Positions 24,711 through 32,620 of a DNA stretch of 32,626 bases are shown here, piece by piece. The stretch covers positions 1-32,626 of the forward strand of contig JAGLWB010000316.1 in NCBI GenBank assembly GCA_023133655.1. Direction: 5' to 3'. Positions within the stretch are counted from its first letter, which is position 1, and each line of letters starts with the position of its first letter. Position numbers and translations under genes: made by a program. The notes below the pieces were generated by a model that did not search any database, was not told the DNA's origin, and was given only the letters and a program-made list of their open reading frames with translations. Origin of the DNA: Bacteroidales bacterium. Lineage in GTDB: Bacteria; Bacteroidota; Bacteroidia; Bacteroidales; JAGONC01.

Positions 24711-26075
24711 ATGAAAAAAATCCTTGCAATCGACGACCAAAAAGACAACCTGACAACCATTAAAGCAGTAATTAAGAGTAATATGCCAGACTGTAAAGTT
24801 CTGACTGCTCTGTCGGGAAAAGAGGGAATTGAAATTGCCAAAAAAGAACAACCCGACACCATCCTTTTGGATATAATAATGCCACAAATGGATGGTTACG
24901 ATGTTTGTAAAAGGCTAAAGGAAGATGAATCAACAAAACATATTCCTGTGGTGATGATCACAGCCATAAAAACCGATAAAGAGAGTCGGATAAAAGGTCT
25001 TGATACAGGTGCCGATGCTTTTTTGTCCAAACCAATTGACTCTGGTGAACTCTCTGCGCAAGTGAATGTTATGCTCCGCATAAAAGGGGCAGAAGATAAG
25101 TTGCGTGCAGAACAGGAACTATTAGATCAAAAGGTTAAAGAAAGAACGAAAGAATTGAGAGAAAGCGAAGAGAAATACCGTTCTATATTTGAGGGAGCAA
25201 ACGATGGAATAATACATGTTGATAAAAGCATTAAAGTTTTAAACGTCAATCCGGCTTTCACAGAGATTACCGGTATTTCAGAAGAAGCTGCAATAGGAAA
25301 ATCAAGTTTTGATCTTGTAAACGAGTTTGTCAATATCAAACATTTACCCCGGATACTAAATACCCTGAAAAGTGTGATATCAAATAAACCAATAAAACCT
25401 TATGAACTAAACTATCAGGATAAAATTCTTGAGATATCTATAAGAAAACAAAAAAACGGACAAAGTGTTGGAATAATCCGGGACATCACCGAGCGCAAGC
25501 GGGTGGAGGAGAGATTGATAAAGTCCGAGGAGCGTTTCAGGCAAATAACTGAAAATTCTCAGGAATGGATATGGGAAGTGGATTCAAATGGTTTGTACAC
25601 CTTTGCCAGTCATGTAATGGGAAATATGCTTGGTTATAAGCTTGAAGAAATAGTTAATAAGAAACATTTTTATGACTTATTTCATCCAGAAGACCGAGAA
25701 GAATTAAAGAATGCTGCATTTGAAGTGTTCAAACAAAGACAATCGTTCCTGGAATTTATAAATCGTAACGTAACCAAAAACGGTGAGATTGTCTGGCTTT
25801 CAACAAGCGGGGTTCCTATTCTTGATAACAACGGCAACCTGCTTGGTTACAGGGGGGGCGATATCAATATTACAGAGCGCAAGCAAGCGGAAGAGGAACT
25901 TCAAAAGCACCGCGAACACTTGGAAGAGCTTGTAAAGAACCGAACTCAAAAGCTTGAAGAACAAAACAAAGAACTCGCGCGCCTGAATCATTTGTTTGTC
26001 AACAGGGAATTCAGGATAAAGGAGCTTAGGGATAAGGTTAAGGAGTTAGAAAATAAGATATCAGATAAAAGATAA
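24711..26075 (+). CDS. Receiver-PAS-PAS protein, no kinase
   Basis: A 454-aa soluble protein. Receiver about 1-125 with D8/D9, phospho-acceptor D54 (LLDIIMPQMDG) and K107 (SKPID); coil about 126-152; PAS1 about 155-270; PAS2 about 275-390; C-terminal coil about 391-454 with [23 protein letters not shown]2 is almost the same as PAS3 of the protein at 16365. No output domain is present. A phosphorylated receiver linked to sensing domains fits a protein that tunes a kinase, with the receiver taking phosphate from the hybrid kinase upstream or the kinase downstream. The start ATG follows the octamer and heptamer arrays by a few bases. Confidence 0.9.
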   Translation: MKKILAIDDQKDNLTTIKAVIKSNMPDCKVLTALSGKEGIEIAKKEQPDTILLDIIMPQMDGYDVCKRLKEDESTKHIPVVMITAIKTDKESRIKGLDTGADAFLSKPIDSGELSAQVNVMLRIKGAEDKLRAEQELLDQKVKERTKELRESEEKYRSIFEGANDGIIHVDKSIKVLNVNPAFTEITGISEEAAIGKSSFDLVNEFVNIKHLPRILNTLKSVISNKPIKPYELNYQDKILEISIRKQKNGQSVGIIRDITERKRVEERLIKSEERFRQITENSQEWIWEVDSNGLYTFASHVMGNMLGYKLEEIVNKKHFYDLFHPEDREELKNAAFEVFKQRQSFLEFINRNVTKNGEIVWLSTSGVPILDNNGNLLGYRGGDINITERKQAEEELQKHREHLEELVKNRTQKLEEQNKELARLNHLFVNREFRIKELRDKVKELENKISDKR

Positions 26076-26077
26076 AA

Positions 26078-26123
26078 GGAAGACGGGAGACGGGAGACGG
26101 GAAACAGGAAACGGGAAGACAGG
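26078..26123 (+). repeat. GGGAGAC-type heptamer array, third copy
   Basis: About six units (GGAAGAC, GGGAGAC twice, GGGAAAC, AGGAAAC, GGGAAGAC), starting 2 bp after the stop of the receiver-PAS gene. The stretch from the end of that gene through the array and palindrome is almost the same as at 17700-17900. Confidence 0.85.
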
Positions 26124-26138
26124 ATTTAATTTGACTAG

Positions 26139-26158
26139 CCCCGGACTTCAGTCCGGGG
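26139..26158. repeat. GC palindrome copy 3
   Basis: Same 20-bp palindrome CCCCGGACTTCAGTCCGGGG as at 17843, here followed by a second copy 26 bp later. Confidence 0.8.
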
Positions 26159-26184
26159 GGATGAGAAGGAGACAGGAAAAACAA

Positions 26185-26204
26185 CCCCGGACTTCAGTCC
26201 GGGG
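26185..26204. repeat. GC palindrome copy 4
   Basis: Same 20-bp palindrome. The sequence after it (a GGCGGGG run, then the leader of the next gene) matches that after copy 1, so this copy is the homologue of 17843 and copy 3 the extra one. Confidence 0.8.
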
Positions 26205-26235
26205 GAGGCGGGGGCTGAAACACAAAACATTAAAA

Positions 26236-27951
26236 ATGAAAAATACCGAAAAAACCAAAGAACAGCTCTTAAAAGAAATAGATCAATTAAAAGTTAAAAT
26301 TGCCGAATTGGAGAAATCTGAAAGCAAGCGCAAGCAGGTGGAAAAGGCGCTGGAGGAAAGTGAGAAGCAGTTGCAAACTTTAATTGATGCCATGCCTGAC
26401 TTTGTTTGTTTTAAGGATGGAGACGGATACTGGCTCAAAGCTAATAATGCCAGCATCAGTATTTTTCAACTTGAGGACATAGACTATCGGGGAAAGAAAG
26501 ATTCCGAATTGGCAGAACTCAACAGTAAACTTCGAGGTTCATTCCTTACCTGCAAAGAAACCGATGCAAGAGTCTGGAAGGAAGGTGGTCTTATTCACGG
26601 AGAAGAGACAGTTCCCGATTCCGATGGATCAGTCCGGGTTTTCGATGTGACAAAAGTGCCTGTTTTTCATCCAGACGGTGAGCCGAAAGGTCTTGTCGTT
26701 ATAGGACATGATATCACCGAGCGCAAGCAGGCAGAAGAAGCCTTAATTAAAAGCGAAAAACAATACCGAAGCCTTATCGATGCCCTCCCTCAATATATTT
26801 ACTTTCTGGATAAGAACCTGAGATATGTCGCAGCTAACAAAGCATATTGTGAAGAATATTCTATAGATCAGGAAGAAATTATAGGGAAAACCAGTAAGGA
26901 TTTTTTCCCCGAAAAACTTGCTGAGAAATATATGGCAAGCGACAGAGAGGTAATTGAAACGGGGAAAGTGAAAGAGTACACTGAAAAAAGTAAAAGTACT
27001 GGTAATGAAGACAAATGGGTTCAGGTAGTTAAAGTGCCGGTGAAGGATAATAATGGCAATATTGATGGTATGTTAGGTGTTTACTGGGACATCACCGACC
27101 TCAGGCAGTCCGAAGAAGAATTAGCGAAGCACGGCCAACATCTGGAGGATCTGGTTAAAGAACGCACAGCCGAACTGGAAGGATCGCAAAAAGCCCTTTC
27201 TTTTCTACTGGAAGACGTCAATGATGCAAGGGAAGATGTAGAAAGAACCAATAAGAAATTAATCGAAGCGAACAAAGAACTCGAGTCGTTTTCATATTCT
27301 GTTTCACATGATTTAAAAGCGCCGTTGAGGGCCATTGATGGGTATGCAAATGCCATTATGGAAGATTATTACGAAAAACTTGATAATGAAGGGAAAGAGT
27401 TACTTAATTTGATTCATAAAAATGTTAAAAATATGGATCAGTTGATAAAAGACCTGCTTGAGTTTTCGAGGATTGGACGAACCATACTAGTGATATCAGG
27501 CATTGATATGAAATCGTTGCTGAATGATGTGTTTATGGAAATTTACCAATTTATTCCTGATAGGAAAATCCAATTGAAAATAAAAGACTTTCATCCGGCT
27601 AAAAGTGACAAAAGGTTACTGCAACAGGTTTTTCTTAATTTAATGACCAATGCCGTGAAATTCACATCTAATAAAGAGAATGCTGTAATTGAGGCCGGTA
27701 GTAGAATTGAAAATGATGAAATTATTTACTATTTGAAAGATAACGGCATCGGTTTTGATATGAAATATGTTGATAAACTATTTGGTGTTTTTCAGCGTTT
27801 ACATTCCTTTGAAGAATACGTGGGTACTGGTGTAGGGCTGGCTTTGGTTCAACGGATCATTAACAGGCTTGGAGGAAAAGTGTGGGCAGAAGGGAAAGTA
27901 GGCTTAGGGGCAACATTCTATTTCACATTGCCGGTGCGGAAAAATATTTGA
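26236..27951 (+). CDS. PAS-PAS histidine kinase (phytochrome-kinase-like transmitter)
   Basis: A 571-aa soluble kinase. The ATG at 26236 is chosen because the frame upstream (from 26131) translates two palindromes. N-terminal coil 1-45, PAS1 about 48-158, PAS2 about 178-286, coil about 290-345, HisKA with H358 in SYSVSHDLKAPLRAIDG, HATPase with N-box LMTNAVKFTS, G1 DNGIGF and G2 GTGVGLALVQ. The H-box type is that of phytochrome-family kinases, which commonly pair with small Rcp1-like receivers, and such a receiver is the next gene, 32 bp downstream. The N-terminus matches that of the four-PAS protein at 17895. Intact catalytic motifs indicate an active kinase. Confidence 0.92.
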   Translation: MKNTEKTKEQLLKEIDQLKVKIAELEKSESKRKQVEKALEESEKQLQTLIDAMPDFVCFKDGDGYWLKANNASISIFQLEDIDYRGKKDSELAELNSKLRGSFLTCKETDARVWKEGGLIHGEETVPDSDGSVRVFDVTKVPVFHPDGEPKGLVVIGHDITERKQAEEALIKSEKQYRSLIDALPQYIYFLDKNLRYVAANKAYCEEYSIDQEEIIGKTSKDFFPEKLAEKYMASDREVIETGKVKEYTEKSKSTGNEDKWVQVVKVPVKDNNGNIDGMLGVYWDITDLRQSEEELAKHGQHLEDLVKERTAELEGSQKALSFLLEDVNDAREDVERTNKKLIEANKELESFSYSVSHDLKAPLRAIDGYANAIMEDYYEKLDNEGKELLNLIHKNVKNMDQLIKDLLEFSRIGRTILVISGIDMKSLLNDVFMEIYQFIPDRKIQLKIKDFHPAKSDKRLLQQVFLNLMTNAVKFTSNKENAVIEAGSRIENDEIIYYLKDNGIGFDMKYVDKLFGVFQRLHSFEEYVGTGVGLALVQRIINRLGGKVWAEGKVGLGATFYFTLPVRKNI

Positions 27952-27983
27952 TTAGAACCCCATTATTTTAAAATTATATAATT

Positions 27984-28433
27984 ATGAATTCACCTGATTT
28001 TAAGAATGTTGAAATCCTCCTGGTGGAGGATAATCCAAATGATGCGCGCCTGATGTTGCGGGCATTAACGAAAAACAAACTGACCAATCAACTTCTGGTT
28101 GTTGAAAATGGAGAGGAAGCGTTAGATTTTATTTTTGCAAGGGGAAAATATTCAACGCGTGCTGTTGATGATTTCCCCAGAGTTGTTTTACTTGATTTAA
28201 AGCTTCCTAAGGTTAGCGGGCTGGATGTTCTGAAGCAGATCAAAAAAGATGATCGTACAAAATCTATCCCCGTTGTTATTCTAACATCCTCGAAAGAGGA
28301 AAAAGATATCATCGAGGCTTACACTCTTGGCGTCAACAGCTATATTGTTAAGCCTGTTAATTTTGAAAATTTTGCTTTAACTATCAAAGAGATTGGATTG
28401 TATTGGTTGTTGATTAATATTCCGCCAGTGTAG
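27984..28433 (+). CDS. Single-domain response regulator (Rcp1-like)
   Basis: A 149-aa protein consisting of one receiver domain: acidic pair in LLVEDNPND, the phospho-acceptor Asp in VVLLDLKLPKVSG, the conserved Thr/Ser in ILTSS and the Lys in IVKPVNF. The long insertion before the phospho-acceptor (FARGKYSTRAVDDFP) is typical of Rcp1-type regulators that partner phytochrome-like kinases. There is no DNA-binding domain, so it is a phosphate carrier or acts by protein contact. It lies 32 bp after its probable kinase and is the last gene of the plus-strand cluster; a palindromic terminator follows. Confidence 0.93.
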   Translation: MNSPDFKNVEILLVEDNPNDARLMLRALTKNKLTNQLLVVENGEEALDFIFARGKYSTRAVDDFPRVVLLDLKLPKVSGLDVLKQIKKDDRTKSIPVVILTSSKEEKDIIEAYTLGVNSYIVKPVNFENFALTIKEIGLYWLLINIPPV

Positions 28434-28438
28434 TCCAA

Positions 28439-28458
28439 CCGACGGGTTAACCCGTCGG
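28439..28458. terminator. Bidirectional terminator between convergent genes
   Basis: CCGACGGGTTAACCCGTCGG is a perfect 20-bp palindrome placed between the stop of the receiver gene (28433) and the stop of the opposing hybrid kinase (28470). It is followed by a T-rich stretch on the plus strand. Confidence 0.75.
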
Positions 28459-28469
28459 TTTCTTGTGGG

Positions 28470-30746
28470 TTAAAAGGATTTCTTTATGGTGTCTACTAAG
28501 CTTGGATACTCCTGAAGAGTTTGTATTATTTTTTCGATATTGAAATTATTTACGGCCGATATAAGCATTTCTCCATAATCGGATAATATTTGAACCTGTT
28601 CGTTGTCTCCCAGAGTTTTAATAGTAATTGCAAAACTCATTACTTCTTCCATGTCCGGAAGGTCCTGGAGTTGTTTCCAGGCAATCATATATTCATTTAC
28701 CAGCTTATCGATTGTTTCAGCATGAACATGATACTCTTTTCCCTCAGTCGGTTCAATTATTGCCTCAGAGGGTTTTTCAATGGTTTCATAGGGCAAAAAT
28801 TGGCTAAGTGTAATGAATAGATCATTAAGTTTGAACGGCTTTTTCAGGAACCCGTTAAAATTATACCCTTTTATTTTTTTGAGGCTTTCTTCCATTACAG
28901 AAGCTGTGGCCGCTATAACAGGGATCTTAGCTAATTTTTCTGTTTTCCTGATCTCTTCAAGTAACTTATACCCCGACATAACAGGCATCCTGATATCAGT
29001 TATGATCAAATCGGGCGAAACTGCATGCGCCATTCGTAATGCCTGTGCGCCATCAGAAGCCTCATACAAGTCAAGATTATAATCCTTTAAAGCACTAATA
29101 AGCAGTCGCCGGTTGCTATCAACATCATCTACGATAATAACTTTTGCCCCTTTAAATCTGATCTCTGAATACTGTTTAGATTCTTCTTCCACTGTTTTAA
29201 TCTTTTCATGAGAGATCAATATCTTTTTAAATACAACTGTGAAAATCGTTCTTTTACCCGGTTCACTTTTTAATGATATTTCACCATTCATTAAGTCAAG
29301 TAGTTTTCGGGAAATAGCCAATCCAAGGCCCGTTCCGCCATATTCTTTTGTAATGCTTTCTTTGCCTGAAGTGAAAGGCTCAAATATTTTTTTCTGAATA
29401 TCTTTTGGGATTCCTATTCCTGTATCTTCCACTTCAACCACCATATCGATGTATTCTTTTTGCTTACCGTGGGATATTTCAGATCGTAGATTTTCCGGAT
29501 GTACAGTTAATTTAATATAACCTTTGTGGGTAAACTTCACAGCATTCCCAACCAGATTGATCAGTACCTGCCTTACCCTGATTTCATCAATATAAACCTG
29601 TTCAGGCATATGGGGATCCAAGTAAAGAATAAATTCAATGTCTTTTTCTTTAGCTCTCAGTTTAAACATGTCCTTTACTTCCGTTAACATTAACCGTATA
29701 TTGATATAATCATATTGAATACTCATTTTGCCAGCTTCAATTTTTGAAAGATCAAGGATGTCATTTATCAAGGATAACAATGTATTCCCACTGGTTCTGA
29801 TAGTCTCCAGGTAATCGTTAATGGTTGGGTCACTGTTTTTTTTGGAAAGCAGTTCCGAGAATCCGAGGATAGCATTCATTGGTGTACGAATTTCATGGCT
29901 GATGTTTGCCAGGAATTCACTTTTAGCAATGTTGGCTTTCTCAGCTTCCTGTTTTGCCAATTTTAATTCATTTTCGGTGTTTTTTTGATGTGAGATATTT
30001 TTTACAATGGTCAGAAGATGTGGAGTCCCATGAAGGTTAATAATGTCTGCAGATAAAAGGCAGGAATAAACTTCTCCTGATTTACTTCCCAACTCAGCTT
30101 CCATATCTCTTACAACCTCTTTTCTCTTTAGAATGGCAGTAAAATTATTTCTCTCTTCTATGTTTTTCCAAATATTAAGTTCTACGGTTGTTTTCCCAAT
30201 GGCTTCCTTTCTGGAGAAACCAAATATCCTCTCAAATCCTTCATTTATTTCTATAATTTTTTCTTCTGCTAGCGTTGAAATCGTAATGGCATCAGGAAGG
30301 TTTAAGAATGCTTTAGAAAATTTTTCTTCACTCTCTTTTAATGCCGTCTCAGCCTGAAGACGTTTTTCAACATTCAATTTATGTTGTAACGCAGATGTAA
30401 TGGAGAGTGGTAGAAATTCCAAAAAACTCTGTTCAAAATCTTTCACCAGAAAATCTACTGCACCTGCTTTCATAGCTTCAATGGCAACAGCAACATTCGT
30501 TGCCCCGGTAATATAAATACATGGGATATCCCCGGCTGCCTTTTGTACGTCAAGCCCTGTTCCATCTGGTAAACCATGATCAACCAGGACAAGGTCAAAT
30601 TCCTGAGCATTTATCTGGTCAATGGCCTTTGTTACGTTTACTGCTATTGAGAGATCGTAGGGCAATGATTTCTTTTTAAACATTCGTTTGATAGCGAACC
30701 GATCTCCTTCATTATCTTCAACCAACAGGATTCGTTTGTTTGGCAT
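28470..30746 (-). CDS. Soluble hybrid histidine kinase, REC-PAS-HK-REC with degenerate HPt-like tail
   Basis: A 758-aa cytoplasmic protein. N-terminal receiver about 1-125 with D56 (LVLVDHGLPDG), PAS about 135-255, HisKA with H284 (NISHEIRTP), HATPase about 385-500 (N-box LVGNAVKFTH, G2 GTGLGLAISRKL), second receiver about 530-650 with D584 (IITDIRMPVMSG), then a helical tail of about 95 residues. The tail resembles a histidine phosphotransfer domain in helix pattern (FAITIKTLG), but the His is absent. An N-terminal receiver suggests it takes input from another kinase, perhaps the cluster it converges with. No membrane segment. Confidence 0.93.
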   Translation of the reverse strand: MPNKRILLVEDNEGDRFAIKRMFKKKSLPYDLSIAVNVTKAIDQINAQEFDLVLVDHGLPDGTGLDVQKAAGDIPCIYITGATNVAVAIEAMKAGAVDFLVKDFEQSFLEFLPLSITSALQHKLNVEKRLQAETALKESEEKFSKAFLNLPDAITISTLAEEKIIEINEGFERIFGFSRKEAIGKTTVELNIWKNIEERNNFTAILKRKEVVRDMEAELGSKSGEVYSCLLSADIINLHGTPHLLTIVKNISHQKNTENELKLAKQEAEKANIAKSEFLANISHEIRTPMNAILGFSELLSKKNSDPTINDYLETIRTSGNTLLSLINDILDLSKIEAGKMSIQYDYINIRLMLTEVKDMFKLRAKEKDIEFILYLDPHMPEQVYIDEIRVRQVLINLVGNAVKFTHKGYIKLTVHPENLRSEISHGKQKEYIDMVVEVEDTGIGIPKDIQKKIFEPFTSGKESITKEYGGTGLGLAISRKLLDLMNGEISLKSEPGKRTIFTVVFKKILISHEKIKTVEEESKQYSEIRFKGAKVIIVDDVDSNRRLLISALKDYNLDLYEASDGAQALRMAHAVSPDLIITDIRMPVMSGYKLLEEIRKTEKLAKIPVIAATASVMEESLKKIKGYNFNGFLKKPFKLNDLFITLSQFLPYETIEKPSEAIIEPTEGKEYHVHAETIDKLVNEYMIAWKQLQDLPDMEEVMSFAITIKTLGDNEQVQILSDYGEMLISAVNNFNIEKIIQTLQEYPSLVDTIKKSF

Positions 30747-30814
30747 AGCTTAATTTTTTGCCAATTTACAACTTTTATATTTTATTATGAGAAATAAATT
30801 ATCTGTTATTTAAC

Positions 30815-30843
30815 TTGTGGTAATTAAAAAATTCATATATTTG
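30815..30843 (+). promoter_or_regulatory. Promoter of the sigma-54 activator gene
   Basis: TTG at 30815-30817 and TATATTTG at 30836-30843 fit the Bacteroidota -33 and -7 boxes with 18 bp between. The predicted leader is about 230 nt and carries both heptamer arrays. Confidence 0.5.
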
Positions 30844-30884
30844 GGTTTGAAAAGATTGCGGAAGCGGTGATCACTATTAATTAA

Positions 30885-30912
30885 GTTTCAGGTTTCAGGT
30901 TTCAGGTTTCAG
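30885..30912 (+). repeat. GTTTCAG heptamer array
   Basis: Four perfect 7-bp units GTTTCAG plus a partial one. The complementary unit (CCTGAAA, twice) occurs at 24689-24702. It lies in the predicted leader of the sigma-54 activator gene. Confidence 0.9.
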
Positions 30913-31008
30913 GTTAATGTGTTTACAGTTATTATGATGCATTTTGTTCTTGAAGTTTGTTTATAAATTACAGTATAAAGCTGAAATTTTAAAACCATTA
31001 TTTTCAAC

Positions 31009-31029
31009 AACCCGTAACCCGTAACCCGC
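31009..31029 (+). repeat. AACCCGT heptamer array
   Basis: Three 7-bp units AACCCGT, AACCCGT, AACCCGC, followed by AACTTGGGTT, which can pair back with the CCC part. About 50 bp before the start codon at 31078. Confidence 0.8.
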
Positions 31030-31077
31030 AACTTGGGTTAATTGCCAATAGCTAAAGCTAATAGCAAAAAGGAGCAT

Positions 31078-32589
31078 ATGGAAGATATCAAAAAATCAAC
31101 ATTCACTATTTTGGTAGTTGATGATAATCCTAAGAATGTACAATTAATGGGAAGCATTCTCAGAGATATTGGTTATGAAATTGAATTCGCATTAGACGGT
31201 GAAAAAGCCCTGGCCTGGTTAACGAAAAAGAAATTCGACCTCATTCTTCTCGATATCATGATGCCGGGAATATCAGGTTTTGAGGTGTGTAAAAAGATTA
31301 GAGAAAACCCTGGATTTAACGACCTTCCGGTTATTTTTCTATCTGCCAAAACGGATAAAGAAAGTATTCTTGAGGGATTTGAACTGGGTGCCCAGGATTA
31401 TGTTTCAAAGCCTTTTGATACCAAAGAATTGTTAGCACGTGTTGAGACCCATCTGGAGATACGTTACAACAGAGAAAGGTTGAAAAACGTTAATAAGATC
31501 CTGGAACAAAAGGTTTTGGAAAGGACTACGCAGCTTGAAAAATCGAATGCAGACCTCACAAAAGCATTAAAAAAAGTAAAGCTTCTGAAAGATCAGCTCG
31601 AAGAAGAGAATATTTCGCTACTTGAAGAGTTAAAGCTTGAACATAAATTTGATTATATTATTGGTGGAAGCCCTTCAATGAAGAAAACATTATTAATGGT
31701 TGAGGAAGTTGCCCCAACTGAGACTACTGTGTTGATTGAGGGAGAAACAGGCGTTGGGAAAGAATTAATTGCCAGGGCAATCCATAATTCCAGCCGGCGA
31801 AATAAAAAACCATTAATAAAGGTAAATTGTGCGGCTTTGCCTTCAAGCCTTATTGAGAGCGAGCTTTTTGGTTATGAAAAGGGTGCTTTTACGGGAGCTG
31901 AGAAATCACAAATGGGCCGCTTTGAATTGGCCGATAAGGGAACCATATTTTTGGATGAGATAGGAGAACTTCCTCTTGAGCTTCAGGTGAAAATTTTACG
32001 TGTAATCCAGGACGGTGAATTTGAACGACTTGGGAGCCCTGTCACCAGAACTGTGGATGTTCGAATCATTACAGCCACCAACCGAATCCTCAAAAAAGAG
32101 ATCAAAGAGGGACGATTTCGGGAAGATCTCTATTTCAGACTTAACGTTTATCCCATTCGGGTTGGCCCCTTACGTGAAAAGAAAGATGATATACCGCTGC
32201 TGGTAAATTATTTTGTTAAGAAGCTTTCCAAGAGGGTCGGAAAGGAGATTGAAAAAATCCCCCAGCGAACCATGAATATTCTTATGAATTATTCCTGGCC
32301 CGGAAATATCCGTGAGCTTGAAAATGTCATCGAAAGAGCCATGATCACATCAAAAGGAAAAACCTTAAGGTTGCCTGACAAATTGCCCGAACCCGAATCT
32401 GTTAATGAAAATCTTTCACGGTTGAGTTTACATGAGATGGAGCGTAACTATATTGTGGAAATACTGGAAGAAACTTACTGGAAAGTAAATGGAAATGATG
32501 GCGCTGCCAGGATTCTTGATATGCACCCGGAAACTTTACGATCTAAAATGAAAAAATTGAACATTAACAAACCTTCACGAAAAGTTTAA
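31078..32589 (+). CDS. NtrC-type sigma-54-dependent response regulator
   Basis: A 503-aa transcription activator. Receiver about 1-125 with D59 (LLDIMMPGISG) and K111; a long coil about 135-190; AAA+ domain with Walker A GETGVGKE (222-229), the sigma-54 contact loop GAFTGA (269-274), Walker B TIFLDE (289-294) and FREDLYFRL (347-354); Fis-type helix-turn-helix about 471-494 (DGAARILDMHPETLRSKMK). All elements needed to open RpoN promoters are intact. The ATG at 31078 is preceded by AAGGAG at ideal spacing; the TTG-started frame from 31042 would add 12 residues without family support. As the only DNA-binding regulator on this side of the window, it is the likely output of the sensory cluster. 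Confidence 0.96.
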   Translation: MEDIKKSTFTILVVDDNPKNVQLMGSILRDIGYEIEFALDGEKALAWLTKKKFDLILLDIMMPGISGFEVCKKIRENPGFNDLPVIFLSAKTDKESILEGFELGAQDYVSKPFDTKELLARVETHLEIRYNRERLKNVNKILEQKVLERTTQLEKSNADLTKALKKVKLLKDQLEEENISLLEELKLEHKFDYIIGGSPSMKKTLLMVEEVAPTETTVLIEGETGVGKELIARAIHNSSRRNKKPLIKVNCAALPSSLIESELFGYEKGAFTGAEKSQMGRFELADKGTIFLDEIGELPLELQVKILRVIQDGEFERLGSPVTRTVDVRIITATNRILKKEIKEGRFREDLYFRLNVYPIRVGPLREKKDDIPLLVNYFVKKLSKRVGKEIEKIPQRTMNILMNYSWPGNIRELENVIERAMITSKGKTLRLPDKLPEPESVNENLSRLSLHEMERNYIVEILEETYWKVNGNDGAARILDMHPETLRSKMKKLNINKPSRKV

Positions 32590-32595
32590 TGAAAG

Positions 32596-32620
32596 TCATG
32601 AAATACCATGATTTTTTTTA
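32596..32620 (+). terminator. Possible terminator after the sigma-54 activator
   Basis: Short stem TCATG/CATGA (32596-32600, 32607-32611) followed by nine bases of almost pure T, 7 bp after the stop codon. The stem is weak, so this is tentative. Confidence 0.4.

Larger units (their letters stand above)
30747..31077. other. 331-bp intergenic stretch with promoter and heptamer arrays
   Basis: Divergent gap between the hybrid kinase and the sigma-54 activator. It contains a promoter match at 30815-30843, a GTTTCAG array at 30885-30912 and an AACCCGT array at 31009-31029. I see no gene or conserved RNA in it. Confidence 0.6.

Noticed and set aside
26131-26235. 35-codon N-terminal extension of the PAS kinase
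   Set aside because: It translates two GC palindromes and array DNA, and the homologous coil starts at 26236.
31042-31077. TTG-started extension of the sigma-54 activator
   Set aside because: The ATG at 31078 has a near-ideal ribosome binding site (AAGGAG) and starts directly before the receiver.
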